Source of the DNA: Pseudomonas sp. Irchel 3H7 | GTDB lineage: Bacteria; Pseudomonadota; Gammaproteobacteria; Pseudomonadales; Pseudomonadaceae | Length of the DNA stretch: 64,000 nucleotides | Direction of reading: 5' to 3' | Assembly (NCBI RefSeq): GCF_900187605.1 | Contig: NZ_FYEA01000009.1 | Location: 248,001-312,000, forward strand | In this document: piece by piece, positions 7,846 to 16,147 of the stretch | How positions within the stretch are numbered: the first letter of the stretch is position 1 | Layout of the letters: every line of letters begins with the position of its first letter | Translations under genes and position numbers: made by a program | Notes under the pieces: generated by a model | Told to the model about the DNA's origin: nothing | Database searches by the model: none | Seen by the model: the letters and a program-made list of their open reading frames with translations, nothing else

Positions 7846-8640
7846 ATGAACAGCAAACACATCGATCTGCTGGATTTCAGCGAACTGCCATCGGCGGTGT
7901 ACTTCCGCTACGCCGACTTCAATGCCCATGAATACGCCGCGCCGCATCGCCATCCGTGGGGCACGCTGGAGTACGCCGCTCATGGCGTGCTGCACATGGA
8001 CGTCGACGGCAGCCGCTTCATGTCACCGCCACAGTACGCGGTGTGGGTACCGCCGCAGGTCGAGCACAGTTTCTACAGCCATCAACCGGTCAACTATCGT
8101 GCGGTGTGCCTTGATCCCGAGGTTTGTACCGAGTTGCCGAAGCGCGCCTGTACCCTGGCGATCAGTGACATTCTCAAGGCGATTCTCAAAGACTTCGCCG
8201 CCCGCGACGTGAAGATTCCCGAACGGGATGCCGATCAGCGTCTGGCGCAGGTGTTGGTCGATCAACTGCAACAGGCCCCAGTGCATGAGTGTTATCTGCC
8301 CTACGCGAGCAGCCCGGGTTTGCTGGCGATCCTCGAAACCTTGCAGGCCGAACCGGGCAACAATCAGCCGCTGGCGCATTGGGCGCTGCAAGTGCACGTC
8401 AGTGAGCGCACGCTGGCCCGGCAATTCGTTCGGGAGTTGGGGATGAGTTTCGGCGAGTGGCGCCAGCGTCTGCGTTATCTCGCGGCAATCGAGGCGCTGG
8501 AGACGTCGCGCAGCGTACAGGAAATCGCCTTCGATCTTGGTTACAGCAGCGGCTCGGCATTTATCGCCATGTTCGCGCGGCAGGCCGGTTGCACGCCGGA
8601 GCAGTATCGCCGTAGCCATCTGGAAGGCAGGAAGGTGTAA
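7846..8640 (+). CDS. AraC family transcriptional regulator with cupin sensor domain
   Basis: This encodes 264 residues. The N-terminal half is a cupin (PHRHPWGTLEYAAHGVLHMDVDG, then PPQYAVWVPPQVEHSF), and residues 165-262 form the two helix-turn-helix AraC domain (LAHWALQVHVSERTLARQF, then SVQEIAFDLGYSSGSAFIAMFARQAG). The architecture matches regulators that sense a small ligand and control a neighbouring exporter. It is divergent from the EamA transporter, its likely target. The ribosome binding site is weak (CCGGACAGC before ATG) and overlaps one of two direct repeats that may be its own operator. Confidence 0.9.
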   Translation: MNSKHIDLLDFSELPSAVYFRYADFNAHEYAAPHRHPWGTLEYAAHGVLHMDVDGSRFMSPPQYAVWVPPQVEHSFYSHQPVNYRAVCLDPEVCTELPKRACTLAISDILKAILKDFAARDVKIPERDADQRLAQVLVDQLQQAPVHECYLPYASSPGLLAILETLQAEPGNNQPLAHWALQVHVSERTLARQFVRELGMSFGEWRQRLRYLAAIEALETSRSVQEIAFDLGYSSGSAFIAMFARQAGCTPEQYRRSHLEGRKV

Positions 8641-8703
8641 CAAGATTTGGCTACACTCCAGCAGAGGCCGCCCCCATCGGAGCGGCGACAAGGAGAAAAC
8701 TCC

Positions 8704-9009
8704 ATGAAGATGTTGCGTGTGCCGTTGTTGATGATTGGTTTGCTCCTGTGTTCCCAAGGTTTCGCCGCCACGGCGCAACAGAACAAAATGACCACCTGCA
8801 ATGCCGATGCGACCGCCAAGAGTCTGAAAGGCGATGAGCGCAAAACCTTCATGAGCACCTGCCTCAAGGCAACGCCAGCGGCCAACGATGCCAAGGCCCT
8901 GACCCCGCAGCAGGAAAAAATGAAAACCTGCAACGCCGACGCGAAAACCAAAGCCCTGACCGGCGATGCGCGCAAGACGTTCATGAGTGATTGCCTGAAG
9001 AAAAAATAA
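8704..9009 (+). CDS. psiF: PsiF family periplasmic protein
   Basis: This encodes 101 residues with a signal peptide (residues 1-21, cleavage near GFA-AT). ATG 8704 has AAGGAG with good spacing. The mature part is a near-duplicate of one PsiF unit: KMTTCNADATAKSLKGDERKTFMSTCLK, then KMKTCNADAKTKALTGDARKTFMSDCLK. Each unit has two cysteines that could pair in the periplasm. PsiF of E. coli is a phosphate-starvation-inducible protein of unknown function. No Pho box is evident upstream. Confidence 0.88.
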   Translation: MKMLRVPLLMIGLLLCSQGFAATAQQNKMTTCNADATAKSLKGDERKTFMSTCLKATPAANDAKALTPQQEKMKTCNADAKTKALTGDARKTFMSDCLKKK

Positions 9010-9028
9010 CCTGGTTCTGTGGGGTGCG

Positions 9029-9204
9029 CCCTCACCCTAACCCTCTCCCAGAGGGAGAGGGGACTGACCGCGGTGTTTTCAGATATCCATCGACCTGAAC
9101 TATCCGGCCGATTCTGGATTCAATACAGCACTGGCAGGTCACCGGATTTCTTCGCCACTCCTCGATCGGTTCCCTCTCCCTCCGGGAGAGGGCTAGGGTG
9201 AGGG
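9029..9204. repeat. REP-like inverted pair, family C (CCCTCACCCTAACCCTCTCCC), single-copy core
   Basis: The left arm CCCTCACCCTAACCCTCTCCC and the right arm GGGAGAGGGCTAGGGTGAGGG are inverted and enclose a core of about 130 bases that starts GAGGGGACTGACCG. The 303-bp gap between psiF and the AI-2E gene holds this element and no gene that I can see. Three other copies in the window have a tandemly duplicated core. Confidence 0.85.
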
Positions 9205-9312
9205 CTGGATCTCAAGCCGTGCAGCAAAACCCGAAACACCGCATATACCTAGTGCTCCCCCGGGAACGCTGGCAGACTGCCAATCCTTTTACGCCGTTCG
9301 TTTTGAGGCTGT

Positions 9313-10326
9313 ATGCCAACGTTTTCTGAGCGTCATGTAGTGTTCTGGGTCAGTTGCATCATCATTTTCGGCGGTTTGCTGCTGGTGCTACCGTTGCGCT
9401 TGTTGCCGAGTCTGCTGGCCGGGCTATTGGTATTTGAACTGGTCAACATGCTCACCCCGCAACTGCAACGGCTGATCGAAGGCCGCCGCGCGCGTTGGCT
9501 GGCGGTGGCGTTGCTCGGCACTTTGGTGGTGAGTGTGCTGGCGTTGATCTTCGCCGGCGCGATCAGTTTTCTCCTGCATGAAGCGGAAAACCCCGGCGCT
9601 TCCCTCGACAAATTCATGGGTGTGGTCGACCGCGCGCGCGGGCAATTGCCGCCGTTCATCGACGCCTATCTACCGGCCAGTGCTGCCGAGTTTCGCGTGG
9701 CGATTGGCGAGTGGATGAGCAAGCACCTGTCTGACCTGCAACTGGTCGGCAAAGACGCCGCACACATGTTCGTCACGCTGCTGATCGGCATGGTGCTCGG
9801 CGCGATCATTGCCTTGCAGCGCATCCCCGACGTGACCAAGCGCAAACCGCTGGCTGCGGCCCTGTTTGATCGCTTGCACTTGCTGGTGCAGGCCTTCCGC
9901 AACATTGTCTTCGCGCAGATCAAGATTTCCCTGCTCAACACTTTCTTCACCGGGATCTTCCTCGCGGTGATCCTGCCGATGTTCGGCATCAAGTTGCCAC
10001 TGACCAAAACCCTGATCGTGCTGACCTTCCTGCTCGGCCTGTTGCCGGTGATCGGCAACCTGATGTCGAACACGCTGATCACCATCGTCGGCCTGTCACT
10101 GTCGATCTGGGTGGCGATTGCCGCGCTGGGCTATCTGATTTTTATCCACAAGCTCGAGTACTTTCTCAACGCGCGCATCGTTGGCGGGCAGATCAGTGCC
10201 AAGTCGTGGGAGTTGCTGTTGGCGATGCTGGTGTTCGAGGCCGCGTTCGGCCTGCCGGGGGTGGTGGCGGGGCCGATTTATTATGCGTACCTGAAGAGTG
10301 AGTTGAAGCTGGGCGGGATGGTCTAA
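9313..10326 (+). CDS. AI-2E family transporter (PerM/TqsA-like permease)
   Basis: This encodes 337 residues, a multi-pass inner-membrane protein with about eight helices, arranged as in PF01594: two N-terminal helices (residues 8-45), an extracytoplasmic loop (80-150) and a C-terminal helical cluster with the conserved LPLTKTLIVLTFLLGLLPVIGNLMSN and GVVAGPIYYAYLKSEL motifs. Some family members export the quorum signal AI-2 while others work as Na+(Li+)/H+ antiporters, so the substrate here is unknown. GAGG lies before the ATG. It is a lone gene followed by a REP palindrome. Confidence 0.88.
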   Translation: MPTFSERHVVFWVSCIIIFGGLLLVLPLRLLPSLLAGLLVFELVNMLTPQLQRLIEGRRARWLAVALLGTLVVSVLALIFAGAISFLLHEAENPGASLDKFMGVVDRARGQLPPFIDAYLPASAAEFRVAIGEWMSKHLSDLQLVGKDAAHMFVTLLIGMVLGAIIALQRIPDVTKRKPLAAALFDRLHLLVQAFRNIVFAQIKISLLNTFFTGIFLAVILPMFGIKLPLTKTLIVLTFLLGLLPVIGNLMSNTLITIVGLSLSIWVAIAALGYLIFIHKLEYFLNARIVGGQISAKSWELLLAMLVFEAAFGLPGVVAGPIYYAYLKSELKLGGMV

Positions 10327-10331
10327 CCACT

Positions 10332-10364
10332 CCATGATCATTCCCACGCAGAGCGTGGGAACGA
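10332..10364. repeat. Short REP-like palindrome, family D (CCCACGCTCTGCGTGGG)
   Basis: TGATCATTCCCACGC-AGA-GCGTGGGAACGATCA is a near-perfect palindrome between two convergent genes. A longer compound version of the same family lies at 52582-52687. It may also act as a transcription stop. Confidence 0.8.
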
Positions 10365-10367
10365 TCA

Positions 10368-11642
10368 TCAGTTCATGGCGCCGTAGCGTTTCATCGCTTC
10401 AATCGCCAGACCGCTACCAATGCTGCCAAAGATATTCCCTTCAACATGCCGCGCATTCGGCAACATCGCCGAGACGCTGTTGCGCAGCGCCGGAATCCCG
10501 CTCGAACCACCGGTGAAGAACACCGTATCGACCTGATCGACCGCCACACAGGCATCGTTCAACAGCTGCGTAACACTGCCGCGCACCCGCTCCAGCAGCG
10601 CATCAATCGCCGATTCAAACAGCGCACGGGTCAGCTCAACACTCAAGCCTGCTTCGATCCGGTCCAGCGGCACGTGGCGGCTGTCGGTGTGGGTCAGCTG
10701 GATCTTGGTTTCTTCGACTTCCATCGCCAGCCAGTGCCCGGCGCGTTGTTCGATCAACTTGAACAGGCGATCGATGCCGCCAGTGTCTTCGATGTCGTAG
10801 CGCATGCTGCCCAGCGCCAGGCTGGATTTTTGCGAGTACACCGAGTTGATGGTGTGCCAGGTCGCCAGGTTCATGTGGTGGCTGGTCGGCATGTAGGCGC
10901 CGCTCTTCATGCGGCTGCCGTAGCCGAACAGCGGCATCAGACCTTGCAGGCTCAGCTGTTTGTCGAAATCGGTCCCGCCGATGTGCACACCACCGGTGGC
11001 GAGGATGTCATCGTGACGGTTATCGAGGCCACGACGCTCGGGCGACAGGCGCACCAGCGAGAAGTCGGAGGTACCACCGCCGATGTCGACGATCAGCACC
11101 AGCTCTTCTTTTTCGATGGTCGACTCGTAGTCGAAGGCGGCGGCGATCGGTTCGTACTGGAACGACACGTCCTTGAAGCCGATCTTGCGCGCCACTTCGA
11201 CCAGGGTGTCTTCCGCTTCCTGGTCAGCCAGCGGATCGTCATCGACGAAGAACACCGGACGCCCGAGCACCACCTGCTCGAATTCCCGACCAGCGGCGGT
11301 TTCCGCACGGCTCTTCAACTGGCCGATGAACAGGCCGAGCAGGTCCTTGAACGGCATCGCCGTGCCGAGCACGCTGGTGTCGTGCTTGATCAGCTTGGAA
11401 CCGAGCAGGCTTTTCAGCGAGCGCATCAGCCGGCCTTCGTAGCCTTCCAGGTACTCGTGCAGCGCCAGACGGCCGTAAACCGGGCGGCGTTCCTCGATGT
11501 TGAAGAAGACCACCGACGGCAGGGTGATCTTGTCGTCTTCCAGCGCGATCATCGTTTCCATGCCGGGGCGCAGCCAGCCGACGGTGGAGTTGGACGTGCC
11601 GAAGTCGATGCCGCAGGCACGGGCTGGAGAGGCGTCTTTCAT
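10368..11642 (-). CDS. yegD: YegD-type Hsp70-like chaperone
   Basis: This encodes 424 residues, only the Hsp70/actin-like ATPase part: phosphate 1 loop CGIDFGTSNSTVGW (residues 10-23), phosphate 2 VDIGGGTSDFSL (near residue 205) and the adenosine motif FTGGSSGIPAL near the C-terminus. The DnaK-type substrate-binding domain is absent, which is the YegD arrangement. Its clients are unknown. It is divergent from the J-domain gene cbpA with about 290 bases between, which may reflect a functional chaperone pair. The start is the ATG giving MKDASPARACGIDFG. Confidence 0.9.
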   Translation of the reverse strand: MKDASPARACGIDFGTSNSTVGWLRPGMETMIALEDDKITLPSVVFFNIEERRPVYGRLALHEYLEGYEGRLMRSLKSLLGSKLIKHDTSVLGTAMPFKDLLGLFIGQLKSRAETAAGREFEQVVLGRPVFFVDDDPLADQEAEDTLVEVARKIGFKDVSFQYEPIAAAFDYESTIEKEELVLIVDIGGGTSDFSLVRLSPERRGLDNRHDDILATGGVHIGGTDFDKQLSLQGLMPLFGYGSRMKSGAYMPTSHHMNLATWHTINSVYSQKSSLALGSMRYDIEDTGGIDRLFKLIEQRAGHWLAMEVEETKIQLTHTDSRHVPLDRIEAGLSVELTRALFESAIDALLERVRGSVTQLLNDACVAVDQVDTVFFTGGSSGIPALRNSVSAMLPNARHVEGNIFGSIGSGLAIEAMKRYGAMN

Positions 11643-11934
11643 GTCTTTCGGTTCCGGTCAAAAAAACGGCCGCGCAGTGTATGTCAGTGCGCGCCAGAAT
11701 CGAAGGCCGGTCATCTGCTATTTCACGACTAAACTGCCTTGAAACCTCAAGCTTTGCCCCAAACTTGCTGGCATGGGCCGGCAGAACCACCGGCGGTCGC
11801 AAGAACCGCCGTCCACTGCCGATAAACTTCTGCTGCGCCACCCGGTCACAACCTTGAGATCGGTCAACCCGGCACGCGCGAATCGGCGCATGCTGGCATC
11901 GGCGCGAAATCGATAACGGATGGTGATTCCTTCG
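11643..11934. promoter_or_regulatory. Divergent region between yegD and cbpA
   Basis: These 292 bases must contain the promoters of both chaperone genes. I see no heat-shock (sigma-32) consensus, repeat or small gene that I could support. Confidence 0.35.
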
Positions 11935-12885
11935 ATGGACTTCAAAGACTATTACAAGATACTTGGCGTGGAGCCGACAGCAGACGACAAGGCAATCAAG
12001 GCTGCCTATCGCAAGCTGGCGCGCAAATACCACCCCGATGTCAGCAAGGAAAAAGACGCCGAGGCCAAATTCAAAGACGCCTCGGAAGCTTATGAAGCGC
12101 TGAAAAGCGCCGACAAACGTGCTGAATACGACGAGCTGCGCCGCTATGGCCAGCACGGTCAACCGTTCCAGGGGCCACCGGGCTGGCAGAGCCGTGGCGG
12201 CTTTGGCGGCGGCGGTGCTGACACCGGCGACTTCTCGGACTTCTTCAGTTCGATCTTCGGCAATCGCGGCCCCGGTTTCGGTGGCGGCGAAGGTCGGCAA
12301 CAACGCAGTGCTGGGCGCCGAGGGCAAGACGTGGAAATGGAACTGCCGATCTTCCTCGAGGAGACGCTCGCTAACGAATCGAAGAAAGTCACCTTCCAGG
12401 TGCCGCAATACAACGCCAACGGCCAGCACGTCAGCAATACCAGCAAGAGCCTGAACGTGAAAATTCCGGCGGGCGTGACCGACGGCGAACGCATCCGCCT
12501 CAAAGGCCAGGGCGCACCGGGCGTCGGTGGCGGGGCGAATGGCGACCTGTATCTGACCATTCGTTTTGCGCCACACCCGAAATTCGATGTTGAAGGCGAA
12601 AACCTGATCATCACCTTGCCGCTGGCACCGTGGGAACTGGCGCTGGGGGCTGAAGTGGCGGTGCCGACCCTGACCGGCAAGATCAACCTCAAGGTTCCGG
12701 CCGGCAGCCAGAACGGCCAGCGCATGCGCGCCAAGGGTCATGGCCTGAAAAACAAGGCAGGCGAGCGCGGTTACCTGTTCGTCCAGCTCAAAGCCGTGAT
12801 GCCGAAAACCTCGGACGACGAGGTCAAGGCGCTGTGGCAGGAACTGGCGAAGAAAGCCGCGTTCAACCCGCGCGAGAACTTCTGA
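11935..12885 (+). CDS. cbpA: CbpA, DnaJ-like co-chaperone / curved-DNA binding protein
   Basis: This encodes 316 residues. The start MDFKDYYKILGV is set by family conservation; the ribosome binding site is weak. Residues 1-68 form a J-domain with the HPD motif (KYHPDVSKEKD), residues 75-120 are a Gly/Phe-rich linker, and residues 125-310 hold the two C-terminal substrate-binding domains (MELPIFLEETLANESKKV; LGAEVAVPTLTGKINLKVPAG). There is no zinc-finger region, which distinguishes CbpA from DnaJ. It stimulates DnaK ATPase and can bind curved DNA in the nucleoid. The modulator gene cbpM follows after 23 bases. Confidence 0.95.
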   Translation: MDFKDYYKILGVEPTADDKAIKAAYRKLARKYHPDVSKEKDAEAKFKDASEAYEALKSADKRAEYDELRRYGQHGQPFQGPPGWQSRGGFGGGGADTGDFSDFFSSIFGNRGPGFGGGEGRQQRSAGRRGQDVEMELPIFLEETLANESKKVTFQVPQYNANGQHVSNTSKSLNVKIPAGVTDGERIRLKGQGAPGVGGGANGDLYLTIRFAPHPKFDVEGENLIITLPLAPWELALGAEVAVPTLTGKINLKVPAGSQNGQRMRAKGHGLKNKAGERGYLFVQLKAVMPKTSDDEVKALWQELAKKAAFNPRENF

Positions 12886-12908
12886 ATTCGACGACGGAGT
12901 AGCCCATC

Positions 12909-13214
12909 ATGAGCAGCCCCCTGATCGTTCAACTGGACCTGGCAGAATTCTGTGAGGCGGCCGATTTGTCGGACGTCTACGTGATCGAAATCGTCGAGCA
13001 CGGCATCCTCGAACCTCAGGGCGCGCAGCCCCGGGAGTGGCGCTTCACCGATTACGAATTGGCGTTGGCCAAACGTGCGGCGAAGTTGCGCCGTGATCTG
13101 GAGCTGGAGTGGGAAGGGGTTGCGCTGGCGCTGGATCTGCTGGAGGAGGTGCGTGAGTTGCGTGCCGAGAACCGTATGTTGCGGCAGCGCTTGGGGCGGT
13201 TGGTGGTGGAGTAG
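12909..13214 (+). CDS. cbpM: CbpM, chaperone modulator of CbpA
   Basis: This encodes 101 residues, an all-helical MerR-like fold: VQLDLAEFCEAADLSDVYVIEIVEHGILEP, then a coiled-coil end ELRAENRMLRQRLGRLV. In E. coli CbpM binds the CbpA J-domain and inhibits its co-chaperone and DNA-binding activities. It is directly downstream of cbpA with CGGAG before the ATG, so the two form one operon. A REP pair follows. Confidence 0.93.
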   Translation: MSSPLIVQLDLAEFCEAADLSDVYVIEIVEHGILEPQGAQPREWRFTDYELALAKRAAKLRRDLELEWEGVALALDLLEEVRELRAENRMLRQRLGRLVVE

Positions 13215-13246
13215 TCAGACTGAAAATCTTGTTCTGGCTGAGCTGG

Positions 13247-13341
13247 CCTTATCGCTGGCAAGCCAGCTCCCACAGGGTTTTGCGTTGGAATGTAGATCTC
13301 GGATCGGCGCAGAACCTGTGGGAGCTGGCTTGCCAGCGATG
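13247..13341. repeat. REP-like inverted pair, family B (CGCTGGCAAGCCAGCTCCCACAG)
   Basis: Inverted copies of ATCGCTGGCAAGCCAGCTCC (each with a CACAG tail) flank a centre of about 40 bases between cbpM and ureC. A second copy of this family lies inside the urt operon at 18934-19027. Confidence 0.85.
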
Positions 13342-13373
13342 AACGATAACGCGGAGTTTCTGACTCAACATTG

Positions 13374-13400
13374 AAAAGGCCCCGAAGGGCCTTTTTTTGG
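13374..13400. terminator. Bidirectional terminator, end of urease operon
   Basis: AAAAGGCCC-CGAA-GGGCCTTTTTTT is a stable GC stem with T tracts on both strands. It abuts the ureC stop on the minus strand and also closes the cbpAM side. Confidence 0.88.
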
Positions 13401-15101
13401 TTAGAACAGGAAATACCGCTGCGCCATCGGCAGCGTCTCCGCCGGCTCACACCACAGCAACACCCCGTCAGCCTTGACCTGATAGGTCTGCGGATCAACA
13501 TCGATGTTCGGCAGATAGTCGTTGTGAATCAGATCGGTTTTCTGCACGTCACGGCAGCCCTTCACTACGCCAATCTTTTTCTTCAAACCCAACGCTTCCG
13601 GCAGCCCGGCTTCCTGCGCAGCCTGACTGATAAAGGTCAGGCTGGTGGCATGCAGCGAGCCGCCGTAGCTGGCGAACATCGGGCGGTAGTGCACCGGTTG
13701 CGGTGTCGGAATCGAGGCGTTGGCATCACCCATCAGGCTCGCGGCAATCGCGCCGCCCTTGAGGATCAGCGTCGGTTTTACACCGAAAAACGCCGGGCGC
13801 CACAGCACCAGATCGGCCCACTTGCCGACTTCGATCGAGCCGACTTCATGGCTGATGCCATGGGTGATCGCCGGGTTGATCGTGTATTTGGCGATGTAGC
13901 GTTTGGCGCGGAAGTTGTCGTTGCCTGCGCCGTCCTGCGGCAGTGGGCCGCGCTGTTTTTTCATCTTGTCGGCGGTCTGCCAGGTGCGCGTGATGACTTC
14001 GCCGACGCGGCCCATGGCCTGGCTGTCGGAGCTGATCATCGAGAATGCGCCGAGGTCGTGAAGAATGTCTTCGGCGGCAATCGTTTCGCGGCGGATGCGG
14101 CTTTCGGCGAACGCGACGTCTTCGGCAATGCTCGGGTCGAGGTGGTGGCAGACCATCAGCATGTCGAGGTGTTCGTCGATGGTGTTGCGGGTGAACGGCC
14201 GGGTCGGGTTGGTCGAGCTCGGCAATACGTTAGGGAAGCCGCAGGCCTTGATGATGTCCGGTGCGTGACCGCCACCGGCACCTTCGGTGTGATAGGTGTG
14301 AATGGTGCGGCCCTTGAACGCGCCGAGGGTGGTTTCGACGAAACCGGATTCGTTGAGGGTGTCGGTGTGGATCGCTACCTGCACATCGAACTGGTCGGCG
14401 ACGTTCAGGCAGTTGTCGATGCTCGCCGGGGTGGTGCCCCAGTCTTCGTGCAATTTCAAGCCGATGGCGCCGGCCTTGACCTGCTCGATCAACGGCTCCG
14501 GCAGGCTGGCGTTGCCTTTGCCGGTGAGGCCGATGTTCATCGGGAAGGCGTCGGCGGCCTGGAGCATGCGGGCCAGGTGCCAAGGCCCGGAGGTGCAGGT
14601 GGTGGCGTTGGTGCCGGTGGCAGGTCCGGTGCCGCCGCCGATCATGGTGGTGACGCCGCTCATCAGCGCTTCTTCGATCTGCTGCGGGCAGATGAAGTGG
14701 ATGTGCGTGTCGATGCCGCCGGCGGTGAGGATCATGCCTTCGCCGGCGATCACTTCGGTGCCGGCGCCGATGGCGATGGTCACGTTCGGCTGCACGTCGG
14801 GGTTGCCGGCCTTGCCGATCGCGGCGATGCGCCCGTCCTTGAGGCCGACGTCGGCTTTGACGATGCCCCAGTGGTCGATGATCAGCGCGTTGGTGATCAG
14901 CGTGTCGACGACTTCGGCCGCGAGCAGTTGGCTTTGGCCCTGGCCGTCGCGGATGACTTTGCCGCCACCGAACTTCACTTCTTCGCCATAGGTGGTGAAG
15001 TCTTGTTCGACTTCGATCCACAGCTCGGTGTCGGCCAGGCGCACCTTGTCGCCGACGGTGGGGCCGAACATGTCGGCGTAGGCTTGTCTGGAGATTTTCA
15101 T
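13401..15101 (-). CDS. ureC: Urease alpha subunit
   Basis: This encodes 566 residues, the normal UreC length, starting at MKISRQAYADMFGPT; GAAGGA lies 6 bases upstream. It is the catalytic subunit that hydrolyses urea to ammonia and carbamate. All active-site residues are visible: nickel ligands His133/His135 (GIDTHIHF), the carbamylated Lys216 (GLKLHED), His245 (AIHTDT), His271 (HTYHTEGAGGGHAPD), the catalytic His in MVCHHLDPS and Asp359 in SSDSQAMGR. It is last in the minus-strand urt-ure block, separated from ureB by a 200-bp REP-containing gap. Confidence 0.98.
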   Translation of the reverse strand: MKISRQAYADMFGPTVGDKVRLADTELWIEVEQDFTTYGEEVKFGGGKVIRDGQGQSQLLAAEVVDTLITNALIIDHWGIVKADVGLKDGRIAAIGKAGNPDVQPNVTIAIGAGTEVIAGEGMILTAGGIDTHIHFICPQQIEEALMSGVTTMIGGGTGPATGTNATTCTSGPWHLARMLQAADAFPMNIGLTGKGNASLPEPLIEQVKAGAIGLKLHEDWGTTPASIDNCLNVADQFDVQVAIHTDTLNESGFVETTLGAFKGRTIHTYHTEGAGGGHAPDIIKACGFPNVLPSSTNPTRPFTRNTIDEHLDMLMVCHHLDPSIAEDVAFAESRIRRETIAAEDILHDLGAFSMISSDSQAMGRVGEVITRTWQTADKMKKQRGPLPQDGAGNDNFRAKRYIAKYTINPAITHGISHEVGSIEVGKWADLVLWRPAFFGVKPTLILKGGAIAASLMGDANASIPTPQPVHYRPMFASYGGSLHATSLTFISQAAQEAGLPEALGLKKKIGVVKGCRDVQKTDLIHNDYLPNIDVDPQTYQVKADGVLLWCEPAETLPMAQRYFLF

Positions 15102-15140
15102 GCAGCGTCCTTCAGGAAAATAGTGGTGAGCCATCGACCT

Positions 15141-15284
15141 TCACCCTAGCCCTCTCCCAGAGGGAGAGGGGACTGTTCGCGGTGGGTCGGCTATCGGTGA
15201 TCGGCTCCGCAGAGGGGACTGTTCACGGTGGGGCGGCTATCGGTGATCAGCTCCCTCTCCCTCGGGAGAGGGCTGGGGTGAGGG
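15141..15284. repeat. Family C REP element with 46-bp tandem duplication
   Basis: The arms TCACCCTAGCCCTCTCCC and GGGAGAGGGCTGGGGTGAGG enclose two tandem 46-base copies (15165-15210 and 15211-15256) of AGAGGGGACTGTTCGCGGTG followed by GGCTATCGGTGATC. The copies differ at only a few bases. The element lies between ureB and ureC inside the operon. Confidence 0.8.
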
Positions 15285-15303
15285 GCAGCGGTGCACGCCG
15301 ATA

Positions 15304-15612
15304 TCAGAGATCACCCATGACCCGCCCGGCAAACCCGAACACCCGGCGATGCCCGGCATAATCCACAAGCTCAACCTCACGACTTTGCCCCGGCTCGAAG
15401 CGCACCGCCGTCCCCGCCGGAATATTCAGGCGCATGCCACGGCTCGCTGCACGATCAAAGGTCAGCGCGTCGTTAGTTTCAAAAAAGTGATAGTGCGAAC
15501 CGACCTGGATCGGCCGGTCGCCGCTGTTGGCGACTTTCAGGCTGACGGTGCGGCGACCGACGTTGAGCTCGATGTCGCCGGGCTGGATCTGGTACTCGCC
15601 AGGAATCATCAC
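15304..15612 (-). CDS. ureB: Urease beta subunit
   Basis: This encodes 102 residues (101 if the second of two adjacent ATGs is used). The first ATG has AAGGAG at spacing 7 and overlaps the preceding acetyltransferase stop by four bases (ATGA). Family motifs are intact: IPGEYQIQPGDIELN, VGSHYHFFETNDALTF, SRGMRLNIPAGTAVRFEPG and VFGFAGRVMG. UreB packs with UreA and UreC in the cytoplasmic trimer-of-trimers. Its position between acetyltransferases and ureC matches other Pseudomonas urease operons. Confidence 0.97.
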   Translation of the reverse strand: MMIPGEYQIQPGDIELNVGRRTVSLKVANSGDRPIQVGSHYHFFETNDALTFDRAASRGMRLNIPAGTAVRFEPGQSREVELVDYAGHRRVFGFAGRVMGDL

Positions 15613-16142
15613 TGGGCTCCTTGCAGAATCTTGTAATAGAGGGCGGTCGGTCGATAGGTACCGTGCGGGTCGCAGGCGTAATCGGGAATCTGGCCCGCGC
15701 GGGTGTAACCCAACGCCTTGTAGAAATCTTCGGCGGGCGAGCCGGCCTCGGTGTCGAGGTAGAGCATGCCGCGCTTGTGTTTGGGCGCTTCGAGTTCCAG
15801 CGCACTCATCAATTGCTGGCCGAGGCCGCGCCGCCGTGCGTGTTCGCGCACCAGCAGTTTTTGCACCTCGGCGCGGTTGAGACCGTTAGCCTTCTGACAC
15901 AGGCCCAACTGCACACTGGCCAGCACTTGCTCGTCCTTGACCACCACCCAGAGCAGCACGCTGCCTTTGTTGACGTTGTCCTGCACCTCATCGAAATAGG
16001 CGCGCGCCTGAGCCGCATCGAGGTCGGCCATGAAGCCGACACTGGCGCCGTAACCGACCGCATCAAGCAGCAGATCAATCAGGCCCTGACGGTAGTGGGC
16101 AAAACTTTCAGCATTGACGCGGCGCAGTTGGGCGGCGTTCAT
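15609..16142 (-). CDS. GNAT family N-acetyltransferase
   Basis: This encodes 177 residues. ATG 16142 follows AAGGAG by 8 bases; an in-frame GTG at 16151 overlaps that site and is rejected. The GNAT acetyl-CoA loop is visible as LLVREHARRRGLGQQLMSALE (residues about 95-115), followed by LYLDTEAGSPAEDFYKALGYTRAG, a typical strand-helix end. The substrate is unknown. It sits between another GNAT gene and ureB, overlapping ureB by four bases, so it is co-transcribed with urease although it is not a known urease accessory factor. Confidence 0.88.
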   Translation of the reverse strand: MNAAQLRRVNAESFAHYRQGLIDLLLDAVGYGASVGFMADLDAAQARAYFDEVQDNVNKGSVLLWVVVKDEQVLASVQLGLCQKANGLNRAEVQKLLVREHARRRGLGQQLMSALELEAPKHKRGMLYLDTEAGSPAEDFYKALGYTRAGQIPDYACDPHGTYRPTALYYKILQGAQ

Positions 16143-16147
16143 CGGTG

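Noticed and set aside
13371..15149. A 592-codon plus-strand open frame opposite ureC
   Set aside because: It is the mirror of a GC-rich, highly conserved urease gene; its product is low-complexity Ala/Gly/Val/Asp with no motif and no ribosome binding site.
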